Source: Acidovorax sp. Leaf160 (lineage in GTDB: Bacteria; Pseudomonadota; Gammaproteobacteria; Burkholderiales; Burkholderiaceae_C). From it: a DNA stretch of 64,000 bases. The notes beneath the pieces were generated by a model that saw only the letters and a program-made list of their open reading frames with translations, ran no database searches and was not told the DNA's origin. The number at the start of each line of letters is the position of its first letter. The stretch's first letter is position 1. The stretch spans positions 174,324 to 238,323 of the forward strand of contig NZ_LMOV01000028.1 in assembly GCF_001424265.1 (NCBI RefSeq), read 5' to 3'. Made by a program: the position numbers and the translations under genes. Shown one piece after another: positions 43,997 through 55,535 of the stretch.

Positions 43997-44917
43997 TCAG
44001 TACCCGCGCGCCGGATCGACCGTGCCCGCCAGCGGCTCGCCGCGCTGCAGGGCGGCGATCTTGCCGGCGATCTGCGCGATGCTCTCCTCGCGCAGCGTGC
44101 GCGCCGAGGTGTGCGGCGTCGCCACGATGCGCGGGTGGCTCCAGAACGGGTGGCCGGCAGGCAGGGGCTCGGTGCGGAAGACGTCGAGGGTCGCGCCCGC
44201 CAGGTGGCCGGAGTCCACCAGTTCGAGCAGGTCTTCCTCGACCAGATGGGCGCCGCGCGCCACGTTGATGAGGTAGCCGCCGGCCGGCAGGCGCGACAGG
44301 GTCTGCCGGTTCAGGATGTTCTCGGTGTCGGGCGTGAGCGGCAGCAGGTTGACCAGCACCCGGCTGGCCGCCAGGAACTCGCCGAACTGATCGGCGCCGT
44401 GGAAGGCTCGCACGCCGGGCACCTCCTTGGGCGAACGGCTCCAGCCCAGCACCGGAAATTCGAAATGCGCCAGGGCGCGGGCCACGCGCTCGCCCAGCAC
44501 GCCCAGGCCCATCACGCCGACAGTGAATTCCGACCGTGCGCGCGGCCGGCGGTAGCCCCAGCGCCCGCCCCGCATGTCGGCCTCGTAGGCATCCAGTTCG
44601 CGGTAGTGGCGGATGACGGCATGGCTCACGTATTCGGCCATCTGCACCGACATGCCCGCGTCGTCCAGCCGCACGACACGCACGCCGGGCGGCAGCCGCA
44701 GGCGCAGCAGGGCATCGACGCCGGCGCCGATGTTGAAGAGCGCCTGCAGGCCCGGCTGCTCGTCGAGGAATTGCTGGGGTGGCGCCCACACCACGGCCAC
44801 GTCGGCCTGGGGGGCGCCGGGTTGCCAGACGCTGACCTGGGCGTCGGGCAGGGCCGCGCGCAGGCCGGCCACCCAGGGTTCGGTCTTGGTGTCGGTACAG
44901 CAGAGAGTGATGTTCAT
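43997..44917 (-). CDS. ghrA: Glyoxylate/hydroxypyruvate reductase A-like 2-hydroxyacid dehydrogenase
   Basis: D-2-hydroxyacid dehydrogenase of 306 residues. The NAD(P) motif is VGVMGLGVLGERVARAL, and the catalytic Arg, Glu and His lie in INVARGAHLVEE, VFRTEPLP and ATPHTSART. It belongs to the GhrA type, shorter than GhrB. It is inserted between liuD and liuE, read in the same direction; its link to leucine breakdown is unclear, as no step of that pathway needs this activity. Confidence 0.9.
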   Translation of the reverse strand: MNITLCCTDTKTEPWVAGLRAALPDAQVSVWQPGAPQADVAVVWAPPQQFLDEQPGLQALFNIGAGVDALLRLRLPPGVRVVRLDDAGMSVQMAEYVSHAVIRHYRELDAYEADMRGGRWGYRRPRARSEFTVGVMGLGVLGERVARALAHFEFPVLGWSRSPKEVPGVRAFHGADQFGEFLAASRVLVNLLPLTPDTENILNRQTLSRLPAGGYLINVARGAHLVEEDLLELVDSGHLAGATLDVFRTEPLPAGHPFWSHPRIVATPHTSARTLREESIAQIAGKIAALQRGEPLAGTVDPARGY

Positions 44918-44953
44918 GCCTGCGAGCCTATCGTGGGTGGTGCTGCGGTTGTT

Positions 44954-46961
<2,008 letters not shown>

Positions 46962-46969
<8 letters not shown>

Positions 46970-47084
46970 GGCGCCCTCCCGCAGCGAGATCGCCTGCGCA
47001 CGCTGCGCGTGCCAGGCGATGTGCAGAAGCGAACGCTGCGCGGCTGCTTTCGCCGCAGTGGGCGATCAGGATTTTCTTGAACAT
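46962..47084 (-). CDS. Leader peptide repeating the LiuD N-terminus
   Basis: A 40-codon frame starting MFKKILIAHCGESSRAAF. Its first eight residues equal those of LiuD (MFKKILIANRGEIACR). Its stop TAA lies inside the liuD start (ATGTTTAA), an 8-nt overlap, and its ATG lies one base after the stop of the DUF4126 gene. The coding segment holds an imperfect inverted repeat at 46989-47020 (ATCGCCTGCGCACGC / GCGTGCCAGGCGAT). It may be a degenerate partial duplication, or a translated leader that couples translation of liuD to the gene before it. Not known to be expressed. Confidence 0.45.
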
Positions 47085-47085
47085 G

Positions 47086-47805
47086 TCACGCTACCTTCGC
47101 AGGACTGGAGAAAAGAGAAGACACGCGCCGCAGCACGGCGCGCAGAAAACGGAAGAGCACCACCAGCAGCACTGCCGACAGCACCACCATGACCACCAGC
47201 GCCCCGCCGAACAGCACCGGGTGTTGCGTGGCCATCCAGACCACGGCCACGACCAGGCCGTCCTCGAACAGCGACAGCAGCCAGTTGGAGAACGGTTCGG
47301 GCGAGGTGTTGGCCGCCGCCCGCGTGGTCATCTTGGTGGCCAGCGCGGTGGCCGAGAGCGAGCCGCCCACCAGCCCCGCCGCCACCGCCATGGCGCCGTT
47401 GTCCGCGCCGAACACGCCGGCGGCGAGCAGCGCGCCGGCCGGCACGCGGATGAAGGCGTGCACCGCGTCCCAGGCGCTGTCGAGCCAGGGCACCTTGTCG
47501 GCGAAGAATTCGACGAACAGCATGAAGCCGCTGGCAAACAGCACCAGCGGGTGCTGCAGCAGCGCGAGGCCTGGCGGCAGCGCCAGCGCGCCGAGCCACC
47601 CCATCATGCCGACCAGGAACACCACGGCATACAGCCGGAAGCCGCTGGCCCAGCCGAGCGCGGCGGCCAGCGCCATCAGCCCGGGCAGGTCGAGCGCGCC
47701 GGTGGCATGGCGCGCGCCTTCGGCCACGGCCTGGGCCGTGCCGGCATCGACATGCAGGCCGAGCGTGTGCAGCCACTGCACGAAGGAGAGCCAGAGCGCG
47801 TCCAT
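47086..47805 (-). CDS. DUF4126 family membrane protein
   Basis: A 239-residue membrane protein with MALAAALGWASGFRLYAVVF, FFADKVPWLDSAWDAVH and ATALATKMTTRAAANTSPEP, the conserved blocks of DUF4126. Five or six helices. Function unknown. It lies 17 bp downstream of liuC and ends one base before the leader of liuD, so it is within the liu transcription unit. The start at 47805 is the first ATG after the hydratase stop. Confidence 0.85.
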   Translation of the reverse strand: MDALWLSFVQWLHTLGLHVDAGTAQAVAEGARHATGALDLPGLMALAAALGWASGFRLYAVVFLVGMMGWLGALALPPGLALLQHPLVLFASGFMLFVEFFADKVPWLDSAWDAVHAFIRVPAGALLAAGVFGADNGAMAVAAGLVGGSLSATALATKMTTRAAANTSPEPFSNWLLSLFEDGLVVAVVWMATQHPVLFGGALVVMVVLSAVLLVVLFRFLRAVLRRVSSLFSSPAKVA

Positions 47806-47822
47806 GACCGATGCGTCCGCTT

Positions 47823-48611
47823 TCAGTCCGCCAGCAGCCAGGAAGGCTTGCGCTTGTGGAGGAACGCCTGCACGCCTTCGCGGCCCTGCTCGCTGGCGCG
47901 GATGTCGGCGATGCCTTCCACGGTGCGGGCGATGAGCGCATCGTCGATCTCGCGCTCGGCCACCTCGAGCACCAGCCGCTTGCAGGCGCGCACCGCGTGC
48001 GGGCTGGCCTGGGTCAGCGCCTTCAGCAGCACATCCACCCGGGAATCGAGCTGGTCGGCGGGCACCACCTCGTGCACGAAGCCGATGCGCAGCGCCTCGG
48101 CGGCGTCGAACCGTTCGGCGGTGAGGAAGTAGCGGTGCGCCGCCCGCGCGCCCATGGCACGGATCACATACGGGCTGATGGTCGCGGGGATGAGGCCCAG
48201 CTTCACCTCCGACAGGCAGAAGCCCGCCGTCTCCACCGCCACCGCCATGTCGCAGGCCGCCACCAGGCCCATGCCGCCGGCATACACGTCGCCCTGCACA
48301 CGGGCGATGGTGGGGTGGGGACATTCGTAGATCACGCGCAGCATCTCGGCCAGCAGGGCCGCGTCCGCCAGGTTCTCGGCGCGGGTGTAGTCGGCCATGC
48401 GGCGCATCCAGTTCAGGTTGGCGCCGGCGCAGAAGGCCGGGCCTTCGGCCGCCAGCACCACGGCGCGCACGTCCGGCCGCGCACCCACGTCGCAGAAGGC
48501 GGCGGTGATCTCGGCGATCACCTCGTCGCTGAAGGCATTGCGGATCTCGGGCTGCGTCAGCGTGATGCGGGCCACTGCCCCCGACTGGGTGATGGTGAGG
48601 TTCTGACTCAT
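47823..48611 (-). CDS. liuC: 3-Methylglutaconyl-CoA hydratase
   Basis: Crotonase of 262 residues. Oxyanion motifs PAFCAGANLNWM and GDVYAGGMGLVAACD are present. The segment LSEVKLGLIPATISPYVIRA is the mark of methylglutaconyl-CoA hydratases (LiuC/AUH). The position between the carboxylase subunits and HMG-CoA lyase supports this. The start at 48611 overlaps the DinB gene stop (ATGA). Confidence 0.92.
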   Translation of the reverse strand: MSQNLTITQSGAVARITLTQPEIRNAFSDEVIAEITAAFCDVGARPDVRAVVLAAEGPAFCAGANLNWMRRMADYTRAENLADAALLAEMLRVIYECPHPTIARVQGDVYAGGMGLVAACDMAVAVETAGFCLSEVKLGLIPATISPYVIRAMGARAAHRYFLTAERFDAAEALRIGFVHEVVPADQLDSRVDVLLKALTQASPHAVRACKRLVLEVAEREIDDALIARTVEGIADIRASEQGREGVQAFLHKRKPSWLLAD

Positions 48612-49126
48612 GGTTGCGACGGGTTCTGCAGGTAGTAGACGAAGTCGAGCTCGGGAAACTTGCTGCCCACGGCCGTCAACGCGGCGGTGATCTGCCCCCG
48701 GTGGTGCGTGGCGTGGTTGAACACGTGGGCCAGCGTGGCGGCGAATGGCAGGCAGGCCCGGGTGCCGCGCATCGTGGTGTAGTCCAGCGTGCCCGCCCAG
48801 CGGTCGTCGGGCAGGGCTGCGATCAGCGGTTCCCACCGCGCGGCCCCGGCATGCAGGCGCTCGGCGAGCCGCGCCCGGTCGGGCTCCAGCTCCGCGTCCA
48901 GCGCGACAACGGGTGAGCTGCCTTCCGCGAACCGGGCGAACCACAGGTGATGCTCCCCCACCAGCAGGTGGTTCAGCGTGCCGTGGATGCTGCGAAAGAA
49001 AAGCCCCGCGTCGCGGCGGTACTCGACCTCGGGCAACCGGGCCACGGCGCCCAGCAGGCGAGCCGTGGCCCAGGCGTTGTAGCGGGCCAGCTGGGTGAAA
49101 TGCGCGAGGAATGGGTGGTGGTTCAT
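48608..49126 (-). CDS. DinB-family protein
   Basis: A four-helix DinB/YfiT-type protein of 172 residues. The metal-binding histidines are in IHGTLNHLLVGEHH and HVFNHATHHRGQI. Such proteins may be thiol-dependent transferases or stress proteins. It overlaps both neighbours by 4 nt (hydrolase before, liuC after), so it is a tightly coupled member of the liu operon although no step of leucine breakdown needs it. Confidence 0.88.
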   Translation of the reverse strand: MNHHPFLAHFTQLARYNAWATARLLGAVARLPEVEYRRDAGLFFRSIHGTLNHLLVGEHHLWFARFAEGSSPVVALDAELEPDRARLAERLHAGAARWEPLIAALPDDRWAGTLDYTTMRGTRACLPFAATLAHVFNHATHHRGQITAALTAVGSKFPELDFVYYLQNPSQP

Positions 49127-50142
49127 GGCTGGGTGCGGGCGCCGAGCGTGCGGCCCCAGAAAGCGTCGAGCGCCGCGAGCGACTCCACCCGCGCCGCCGG
49201 GTTGCCGCCCTGGTGGACGCCCTGCGCCGATGTGCCGTTGGGCACGTCCGCGCGCAGCCGCACCGGGTCCGTGCCGTCGAAGCCGTGGTAGCTGTCCGCA
49301 TACACCTTCAGCGTGACGTCAGTGCCCGGGCGCCGCTGCAGCAGCGCGGCGAAATCGATGCACGGCTGCGCCGGCGTCCAGTCGTCCAGGGCGCCCAGCT
49401 GCATCAGCAGGGGCGCAGGCTCCAGTTCAGCCTGGCGGCGCAGCAGCGGGCCGCAGCCGGGGTAGAACAGGGCCACGCCGGCCAGCGGCACATCGCTTGG
49501 CGCCGGGTGCAGGCGGCGCTGCTCCAGCAGGTTCAGCGCCGTGGTGGCGCCGTTCGACCAGCCCAGCATGCCGATGCGCTTCGCATCCACGCCGGGTTGC
49601 GTCGCCAGCCAGGCGATGGCGGCGCGTGCGTCCTGCGCCCGCACGGCCACGGTGACGTCGCGCGCCCCGTAGCGGGTGCCGCAGAGGGAGCGCAGGCCGC
49701 GCGAGCCGAAGCTGTCCGGCAGCAGCACCGAATAGCCCGCCGCATGCAGCCGCGCAGCGGTTTCGCGGTAGCGCTGCGACAGGCGATCGCCCTGGGCATA
49801 CAACCCGCCGCAGCCGTGCAGCGCGACCACGGCCGGGCGCGGCTCGGCCTGCGGGCCTTCCGCCGGCCACCAGTGGGCGCGCAGGGATTCGCCCGAGGGC
49901 AGCGCGATGCGGGCCTGCTGCCACGCCGCTGCGGCGGAGCCGGGCGGCAGGGCGTCGGCAGAAGCCTGGGACCGGACCGGCGCCTGGCATGCGGCGAGCG
50001 CCGCGCACAGCAGCCCCGCCGCCCAGAGCCGGCCCCCGCCCAGGCGCACGGCGCCCCGGACGGGCGCGGCCGCAACCGCCGCCGCAGCGGCTGTCACCGC
50101 CGCAGCTGCCGTGCGGGCTGTCCGCTGGCGCGCCATGAACAT
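49123..50142 (-). CDS. Dienelactone hydrolase-family lipoprotein
   Basis: A 339-residue alpha/beta hydrolase with a long N-terminal signal ending in the lipobox LAAC, so it is probably anchored in the envelope. Nucleophile Ser in GMLGWSNGATT, acid in GALDDWTP, His in DSYHGFDG. The dienelactone hydrolases normally use Cys; the Ser here suggests an esterase. The ATG at 50142 follows GGGAAGG. It lies 14 bp after liuB and overlaps the DinB start. Confidence 0.85.
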   Translation of the reverse strand: MFMARQRTARTAAAAVTAAAAAVAAAPVRGAVRLGGGRLWAAGLLCAALAACQAPVRSQASADALPPGSAAAAWQQARIALPSGESLRAHWWPAEGPQAEPRPAVVALHGCGGLYAQGDRLSQRYRETAARLHAAGYSVLLPDSFGSRGLRSLCGTRYGARDVTVAVRAQDARAAIAWLATQPGVDAKRIGMLGWSNGATTALNLLEQRRLHPAPSDVPLAGVALFYPGCGPLLRRQAELEPAPLLMQLGALDDWTPAQPCIDFAALLQRRPGTDVTLKVYADSYHGFDGTDPVRLRADVPNGTSAQGVHQGGNPAARVESLAALDAFWGRTLGARTQP

Positions 50143-50156
50143 CGCCCTTCCCGCCC

Positions 50157-51761
50157 TCACATGCGGAACAGGCCGAACTTCGTCTCGCCGATGGGCGCAT
50201 TGCGCGAGGCGGCCAGCCCCAGCGCCAGCACCCGCCGCGTGTCGGCCGGGTCGATGATGCCGTCGTCCCACAGGCGCGCCGTGGCGTAGTACGGGTGGCC
50301 CTGCTCTTCGTACTGCTGGCGGATCGGCGCCTTGAAGCTCTCCTCCTCCTCGGCGCTCCACTGCCCGCCCTTGGCTTCGATGCCGTCGCGGCGCACCGTG
50401 GCCAGCACGCTCGCGGCCTGCTCGCCGCCCATCACGCTGATGCGGGCGTTGGGCCACATCCAGAGAAAGCGCGGGCTGTAGGCACGGCCGCACATGCCGT
50501 AGTTGCCGGCGCCGAAGCTGCCGCCGATGATGATGGTGAACTTCGGCACGTTGGCCGTGGCCACGGCCGTGACCATCTTGGCGCCGTTGCGCGCGATGCC
50601 TTCGTTCTCGTACTTGCGGCCCACCATGAAGCCGGTGATGTTCTGCAAAAAGACCAGCGGAATCTTGCGCTGGCAGCACAGCTCGATGAAGTGCGCGCCC
50701 TTCAGGGCCGATTCGGAGAACAGGATGCCGTTGTTGGCGATGATGCCCACCGGCATGCCCTCGATGCGGGCGAAGCCGGTGACCAGGGTGGTGCCGAAGC
50801 GGGCCTTGAATTCGTCGAATTCGCTGCCGTCGACGATGCGGGCGATGATCTCGCGCACGTCGAAGGGCTTGCGCGTGTCGGTCGGGATCACGCCATACAG
50901 CTCTTCTGCTGCGAATTTGGGAGCTACCGGCGCTTGTATATCAAGCGCTGGAGGCCGTTTTGCATTCAAATTCTTGACAGCCTGGCGCGCCAGGGCCAGC
51001 GCATGCAGGTCGTTCTGCGCCAGATGGTCGGCCACGCCGGAGAGGCGCGTGTGCACGTCGCCGCCCCCCAGATCTTCCGCCGTCACTACTTCGCCCGTGG
51101 CCGCCTTCACCAGCGGCGGCCCGCCCAGGAAGATGGTGCCCTGGTTCTTGACGATGATGGTTTCGTCGCTCATGGCGGGCACATAGGCGCCGCCGGCCGT
51201 GCACGAGCCCATCACCACGGCGATCTGGCCGATGCCCTGGGCGCTCATGTTGGCCTGGTTGTAGAAGATGCGGCCGAAGTGGTCGCGGTCGGGAAAGACC
51301 TCGTCCTGGTTGGGCAGGTTGGCGCCGCCCGAATCGACCAGGTAGATGCAGGGCAGGTGGTTCTGCTCGGCGATCTCCTGGGCGCGCAGGTGCTTCTTGA
51401 CGGTGAGCGGGTAGTAGGTGCCGCCCTTCACCGTGGCGTCGTTGCAGACGATCATGCAGTCGACGCCGGCCACGCGGCCGATGCCGGCGATCAGGCCCGC
51501 GCCCGGCGCGTCGTTGCCGTACATGTTCAGCGCGGCCAGCGGGGCGAGCTCTAGGAACGGTGTGCCGGGGTCGAGCAGGCGGTCCACCCGCTCGCGCGGC
51601 AGCAGCTTGCCGCGTCCGGTGTGCTTGGCGCGGGCCGCCTCGCCGCCGCCCTGGGCGACGCGGGCCACCTGGGCGCGCAGGTCGTCGACCACGTTACGCA
51701 TCGCGGCGGCATTGGCCTGGAAGTCCGCCGAACGCGGGTTGAGTCGGGATTCGAGAATCAT
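50157..51761 (-). CDS. liuB: 3-Methylcrotonyl-CoA carboxylase, carboxyltransferase beta subunit
   Basis: Carboxyltransferase of 534 residues. Seen: [59 protein letters not shown] and [20 protein letters not shown], the last two characteristic of MCC beta subunits. It carries the CT reaction of the biotin carboxylated by LiuD. Residues about 264-280, a linker between the two crotonase lobes, are encoded by a dispersed repeat. Its ATG overlaps the acyl-CoA synthetase stop. Confidence 0.94.
   Translation of the reverse strand: MILESRLNPRSADFQANAAAMRNVVDDLRAQVARVAQGGGEAARAKHTGRGKLLPRERVDRLLDPGTPFLELAPLAALNMYGNDAPGAGLIAGIGRVAGVDCMIVCNDATVKGGTYYPLTVKKHLRAQEIAEQNHLPCIYLVDSGGANLPNQDEVFPDRDHFGRIFYNQANMSAQGIGQIAVVMGSCTAGGAYVPAMSDETIIVKNQGTIFLGGPPLVKAATGEVVTAEDLGGGDVHTRLSGVADHLAQNDLHALALARQAVKNLNAKRPPALDIQAPVAPKFAAEELYGVIPTDTRKPFDVREIIARIVDGSEFDEFKARFGTTLVTGFARIEGMPVGIIANNGILFSESALKGAHFIELCCQRKIPLVFLQNITGFMVGRKYENEGIARNGAKMVTAVATANVPKFTIIIGGSFGAGNYGMCGRAYSPRFLWMWPNARISVMGGEQAASVLATVRRDGIEAKGGQWSAEEEESFKAPIRQQYEEQGHPYYATARLWDDGIIDPADTRRVLALGLAASRNAPIGETKFGLFRM
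50922..50970 (+). repeat. Dispersed repeat copy inside liuB
   Basis: AGCTACCGGCGCTTGTATA, then TCAAGCGCTGGAGGC and CGTTTTGCATTCAAA. The centre is a palindrome (CGCTTGTATATCAAGCG). It is in frame on the opposite strand and encodes a Pro/Ala-rich linker, [16 protein letters not shown]. Confidence 0.8.
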
Positions 51762-53485
51762 GCTGTGGTGCTTTCCTGCAGGCCGAGCTCGCCCTTCATG
51801 GCGTCGCGGATCTTGAATTTCTGGATCTTGCCGGTCACCGTCATCGGGAACGAGGTGACGAAGCGGATGTAGCGCGGCACCTTGTAGTGCGCGATCTGCC
51901 CCTTGCAGAAGGCGCGGATGTCGTCCTCGGTGGGCTGCGCGCCGGGCTTGGCGATGACCCAGGCGCACAGCTCCTCGCCGTATTTCGCGTCGGGCACGCC
52001 CACCACCTGCACGTCCTGCACCTGCGGATGGCGGTAGAGGAATTCCTCGATCTCGCGGGGGTACACGTTCTCGCCGCCACGGATCACCATGTCCTTGATG
52101 CGGCCGACGATGTTGACGTAGCCCTCGGCGTCCATGGTGGCCAGGTCGCCGGTGTGCATCCAGCCCTCGGCGTCGATGGATTCGCGCGTCTTCGCCTCAT
52201 CGCCCCAGTAGCCGTGCATGACCGAGTAGCCGCGCGTGCACAGCTCGCCCGACTGCCCGCGCGGCACGATCTGCCCGCTGTCGGGATGGATGATCTTCAC
52301 TTCCAGGTGCGGCTGCACCGTGCCCACGGTGGAGACGCGCTTTTCCAGGGGCGTCTCGGTGCTGCTCTGGCAGCTGACGGGGCTGGTTTCGGTCATGCCG
52401 TAGGCGATGGTGATCTGCTCCAGGTGCATGTCCCGCACCACCCGCTTCATCACCTCGGTGGGGCAGGGCGAGCCGGCCATGATGCCGGTGCGCAGCGTGG
52501 ACAAGTCGAACTCGGCGAAGCGCGGATGGTCCAGCTCGGCGATGAACATGGTCGGCACGCCGTGCAGGCCGGTGCAGCGCTCGGCCTGCACCGCTTCCAG
52601 CACCTTGAGGGGGTCGAAGCCGTCGCTGGGGTAGACGATGGCCGCGCCGTGCGTGAGGCAGGCCAGGTTGCCCAGCACCATGCCGAAGCAGTGGTAGAGC
52701 GGCACGGGAATGCACAGGCGGTCCTCCGGGCCGAGCCGCATGCATTCGCCGATGAACAGGCCGTTGTTCAGGATGTTGCGGTGCGTGAGCGTGGCGCCCT
52801 TGGGGAATCCCGTGGTGCCGCTGGTGAACTGGATGTTGATCGGGTCGGTGTTCTTCAGGCCGGCGGCCACGGCGTCGATGCGCGCGTCCTGCGCATCCCC
52901 CTGGGCCATCAGCTGCGAGAAGCGCAGCAGGCCCGGCTCGTCGGCGCCCTGCCCGGCCTCGTCGATCCAGACCACCGTCTGCAGCTGCGGCAGGCGCGCG
53001 GACTGCAGGCGGCCGGGCGCGGCGGACGCCAGCTCGGGCGCCAGTTCGCGCAGCATGCCCAGGTAGTCGCTGGTCTTGAATCGCGCCATGGTCACCAGCG
53101 CCTTGCAGCCGACCTTGTTGAGCGCGTATTCGACCTCGGCCGTGCGGTAGGCGGGGTTGATGTTGACCAGCACCAGCCCGACCTGCGCCGTGGCCAGCTG
53201 CATCAGCAGCCATTCGGCGTTGTTGTGCGACCAGATGCCGATGCGGTCGCCCGGCGCGAGCCCCAGGCCCAGCAGCGCGCTGGCCAGCCGGCGCACTTCG
53301 GTCTGGAGTTCGCCGTAGGTGTAGCGCAGTTGCTGGTGCACGCTGACCAGGGCCAGCCGGTCCGGGCCCTGGCGCACCATGCCGTCGAAGAAGGCACCCA
53401 GGGTCTGCTCGATCAGTGGCGTGCCGGTGGCGCCGCGGTCGTAGGACAGACCGTCTGCCACCGCAGAAGCGAGAGAGGCTTGCAT
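51758..53485 (-). CDS. AMP-forming acyl-CoA synthetase
   Basis: Activates a fatty acid to its CoA ester, 575 residues. The ATP motif [18 protein letters not shown], the [10 protein letters not shown] block, [20 protein letters not shown] and the C-terminal Lys in [12 protein letters not shown] are all present. Placed first in the liu operon, it probably activates isovalerate or another branched acid that feeds the pathway. The start at 53485 follows AGGAGACACAACGAC. The divergent AraC gene lies 146 bp away. Confidence 0.92.
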   Translation of the reverse strand: MQASLASAVADGLSYDRGATGTPLIEQTLGAFFDGMVRQGPDRLALVSVHQQLRYTYGELQTEVRRLASALLGLGLAPGDRIGIWSHNNAEWLLMQLATAQVGLVLVNINPAYRTAEVEYALNKVGCKALVTMARFKTSDYLGMLRELAPELASAAPGRLQSARLPQLQTVVWIDEAGQGADEPGLLRFSQLMAQGDAQDARIDAVAAGLKNTDPINIQFTSGTTGFPKGATLTHRNILNNGLFIGECMRLGPEDRLCIPVPLYHCFGMVLGNLACLTHGAAIVYPSDGFDPLKVLEAVQAERCTGLHGVPTMFIAELDHPRFAEFDLSTLRTGIMAGSPCPTEVMKRVVRDMHLEQITIAYGMTETSPVSCQSSTETPLEKRVSTVGTVQPHLEVKIIHPDSGQIVPRGQSGELCTRGYSVMHGYWGDEAKTRESIDAEGWMHTGDLATMDAEGYVNIVGRIKDMVIRGGENVYPREIEEFLYRHPQVQDVQVVGVPDAKYGEELCAWVIAKPGAQPTEDDIRAFCKGQIAHYKVPRYIRFVTSFPMTVTGKIQKFKIRDAMKGELGLQESTTA

Positions 53486-53631
53486 GTCGTTGTGTCTCCT
53501 GTCGGTGCGGCCCGAACGCCGTGGGACGGCGATCTGCCGGCACCCGTCAAAGCCGCAGCATACGCCCGCCCGGCGACAGGATGGGGTCAGCCAGGTTGCA
53601 TTTCGTGCCACGGGACTTCACACTGGCGGCC

Positions 53632-54684
53632 ATGACCGTCCCCGCCTCCGCCGCCCGCGACCTGCCGCCGCTGGCCGTCGCCGCCACGCCCGGCGCTTAT
53701 GTGGCGGCCATCGTGCAGGCCTATCGCCAACGCGGATTGGACCCGGCGCCGGTGCTGCAACGGGCACAAATCGCGCCAGCGCAGTGGCAAGCCCCAGCGC
53801 CTGCCCGCATCACCGCCTGGCAGATGGAGGCGCTCTCCGACGGCGCCATGCGCGAGCTGGACGACGAGGCGCTGGGCTGGTTCAGCCGGCGCCTGCCCTG
53901 GGGCAGCTACGGCATGCTGGCGCGGGCGTCGATCAGCTCGCCCACGCTGGGGCTGGCGCTGCGCCGCTGGTGCCGCCACCATGCCCTGCTGACGGACGAC
54001 ATCGCGCTGGACCTGACCGAGGAAGGCGGCGCGGCCTGCGTCCGGCTCACCGAGCACCGCGAGCTGGGCGCCCTGCGCGAGTTCTGCCTCGTCTCGGTGC
54101 TGCGCAACCTGCACGGCGTGGCCTGCTGGTTCATCGACTCGCGCCTGCCGCTGCAGGGCGCGCAGTTTCCCTATCCGCCACCCGCGCATGCCGACGCCTA
54201 TGCCGTCATGTTCCCCGGCCCCGCCACGTTCGGCGCGCCGGTGGCGGCGATCCGCTTCGACGCGCGCTACCTGGCCCTGCCGCTGACGCGCGACGAGGCG
54301 GCCCTGCGCGTGATGCTGCAACGCGCCCTGCCGCTCACCGTGCTGCAGTACCGCCGTGACCGGCTGCTGGTGCAGCGGGTGCGCCAGACGCTGGCCGCCG
54401 ACCCCGCCGCCGGCCACAGCGCGGAGGCGCTGGCCGCGAAGCTGCACCTGTCGGCCCGCACGCTGCACCGGCAGCTGAAGGAGGAAGGCGCCTCGCTGCA
54501 GGCGCTGAAGGACGAAGTGCGGCGGGCGCGGGCGGTGGAGCTGCTGCAGCGCACGGAGCGGCCGGTGAAACAGGTGGCGCAGGCGGCGGGCTTTGTCAAC
54601 GAAAAGAGCTTCATCCGCGCCTTCCGCGGCTGGACGGGCAGCGCGCCGGCCGAATTCCGACGCCGATCGCGCCTGCCGCCCTGA
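53632..54684 (+). CDS. AraC-family regulator, OruR-like
   Basis: Regulator of 350 residues. The N-terminal two thirds is the arabinose-binding-like domain found in OruR/ArgR-type AraC proteins (GLDPAPVLQRAQIAPAQW and LPWGSYGMLARASISSPTLG). The DNA-binding domain follows from about residue 255: AEALAAKLHLSARTLHRQLK and AGFVNEKSFIRAFRGWTGSA. The divergent position suggests that it controls the liu operon. Known liu clusters of Pseudomonas use a MerR-type regulator, so this would be a different control. Confidence 0.9.
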   Translation: MTVPASAARDLPPLAVAATPGAYVAAIVQAYRQRGLDPAPVLQRAQIAPAQWQAPAPARITAWQMEALSDGAMRELDDEALGWFSRRLPWGSYGMLARASISSPTLGLALRRWCRHHALLTDDIALDLTEEGGAACVRLTEHRELGALREFCLVSVLRNLHGVACWFIDSRLPLQGAQFPYPPPAHADAYAVMFPGPATFGAPVAAIRFDARYLALPLTRDEAALRVMLQRALPLTVLQYRRDRLLVQRVRQTLAADPAAGHSAEALAAKLHLSARTLHRQLKEEGASLQALKDEVRRARAVELLQRTERPVKQVAQAAGFVNEKSFIRAFRGWTGSAPAEFRRRSRLPP

Positions 54685-54736
54685 TGTGCACCCCCGGTGG
54701 CAGGCTTTATGTCTTCCATGGGCGCACGCTGCCGGC

Positions 54737-55408
54737 ATGACGATCACCCTCTACCACTGCGTGAGCGCCCGCTCGCTGCGGCCGCTCTGGATGCTGGAGG
54801 AACTGCAGCTGCCCTACCGCCTGCAGATGCTGCCGTTCCCGCCACGCGCGCTGGCGCGCGACTTCCTGCAGCACAACCCGCTGGGCACCGTGCCCCTGCT
54901 GGTGGATGGCGACACCCGCATGACCGAGTCCGCAGCGATGTGCCAGTACCTGGCGGCCCGGCACCCCGATGCGGGGCTGGACGTGGCCGCCGCCGATCCG
55001 GCCTACGGCAGCTACCTGAACTGGCTGCACCTGGGCGAAGCCACCCTCACCTTCCCGCAGACGCTGCTGCTGCGCTACGGGCGCTTCGAGCCGCCGGAGC
55101 GGCGCCAGCCGCAGGTGGTGGCCGACTACGCAAAGTGGTTCCTGGCCCGGCTGCGTGCCGTGGAGGCTCACGTCGCCAGCTCGCCCTGGCTCTGCGCAGG
55201 CCGCTTCACGGCGGCGGATGTGTCGGTGGGCTACGCGCTGCTTTTGTCCACCCATCTGGGGCTGGAGCCGGAATGGGGCGCCGCGACCCGGGCTTACTGG
55301 CAGCGCCTGCAGCGCCGCCCCGGCTACCAGCGCGCGCTGGCCGCGCAGCAGGCGGCGGCGCAGGCGCAGGGCGTGCCGACCCGCCCGTCGCCCGACACCG
55401 CGCCTTGA
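54737..55408 (+). CDS. Glutathione S-transferase
   Basis: GST of 223 residues. Thioredoxin-like N-terminal domain: ITLYHCVSARSLRPLWMLEE, NPLGTVPLLVDGD and the glutathione-binding MTESAAMCQYLA. The C-terminal helical domain has FTAADVSVGYALLLS. The start at 54737 is the ATG directly before the family's first strand. It lies 52 bp downstream of the AraC gene and could be cotranscribed. Confidence 0.92.
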   Translation: MTITLYHCVSARSLRPLWMLEELQLPYRLQMLPFPPRALARDFLQHNPLGTVPLLVDGDTRMTESAAMCQYLAARHPDAGLDVAAADPAYGSYLNWLHLGEATLTFPQTLLLRYGRFEPPERRQPQVVADYAKWFLARLRAVEAHVASSPWLCAGRFTAADVSVGYALLLSTHLGLEPEWGAATRAYWQRLQRRPGYQRALAAQQAAAQAQGVPTRPSPDTAP

Positions 55409-55472
55409 GCAGCCGGCCAGGCCAGGGGCCAGGGTCCAGGTCCAGGCCCAGCCACGCACCCATTCGCTGGGT

Positions 55473-55535
55473 GCTATTATTTTTATAGCTACAAACGCTT
55501 ATATATCAAGCGCCCGAGGCACTTTTCATCAAAAA
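55473..55535 (+). repeat. Dispersed repeat copy between GST and HAD genes
   Basis: GCTATTATTTTTATAGC (terminal stem-loop), then ACAAACGCTTATATATCAAG and CGCCCGAGGCACTTTTCATC. The sequence is much more AT-rich than its surroundings. Its end supplies the TGA stop codon of the leftward HAD gene (55529-55531). Confidence 0.85.
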
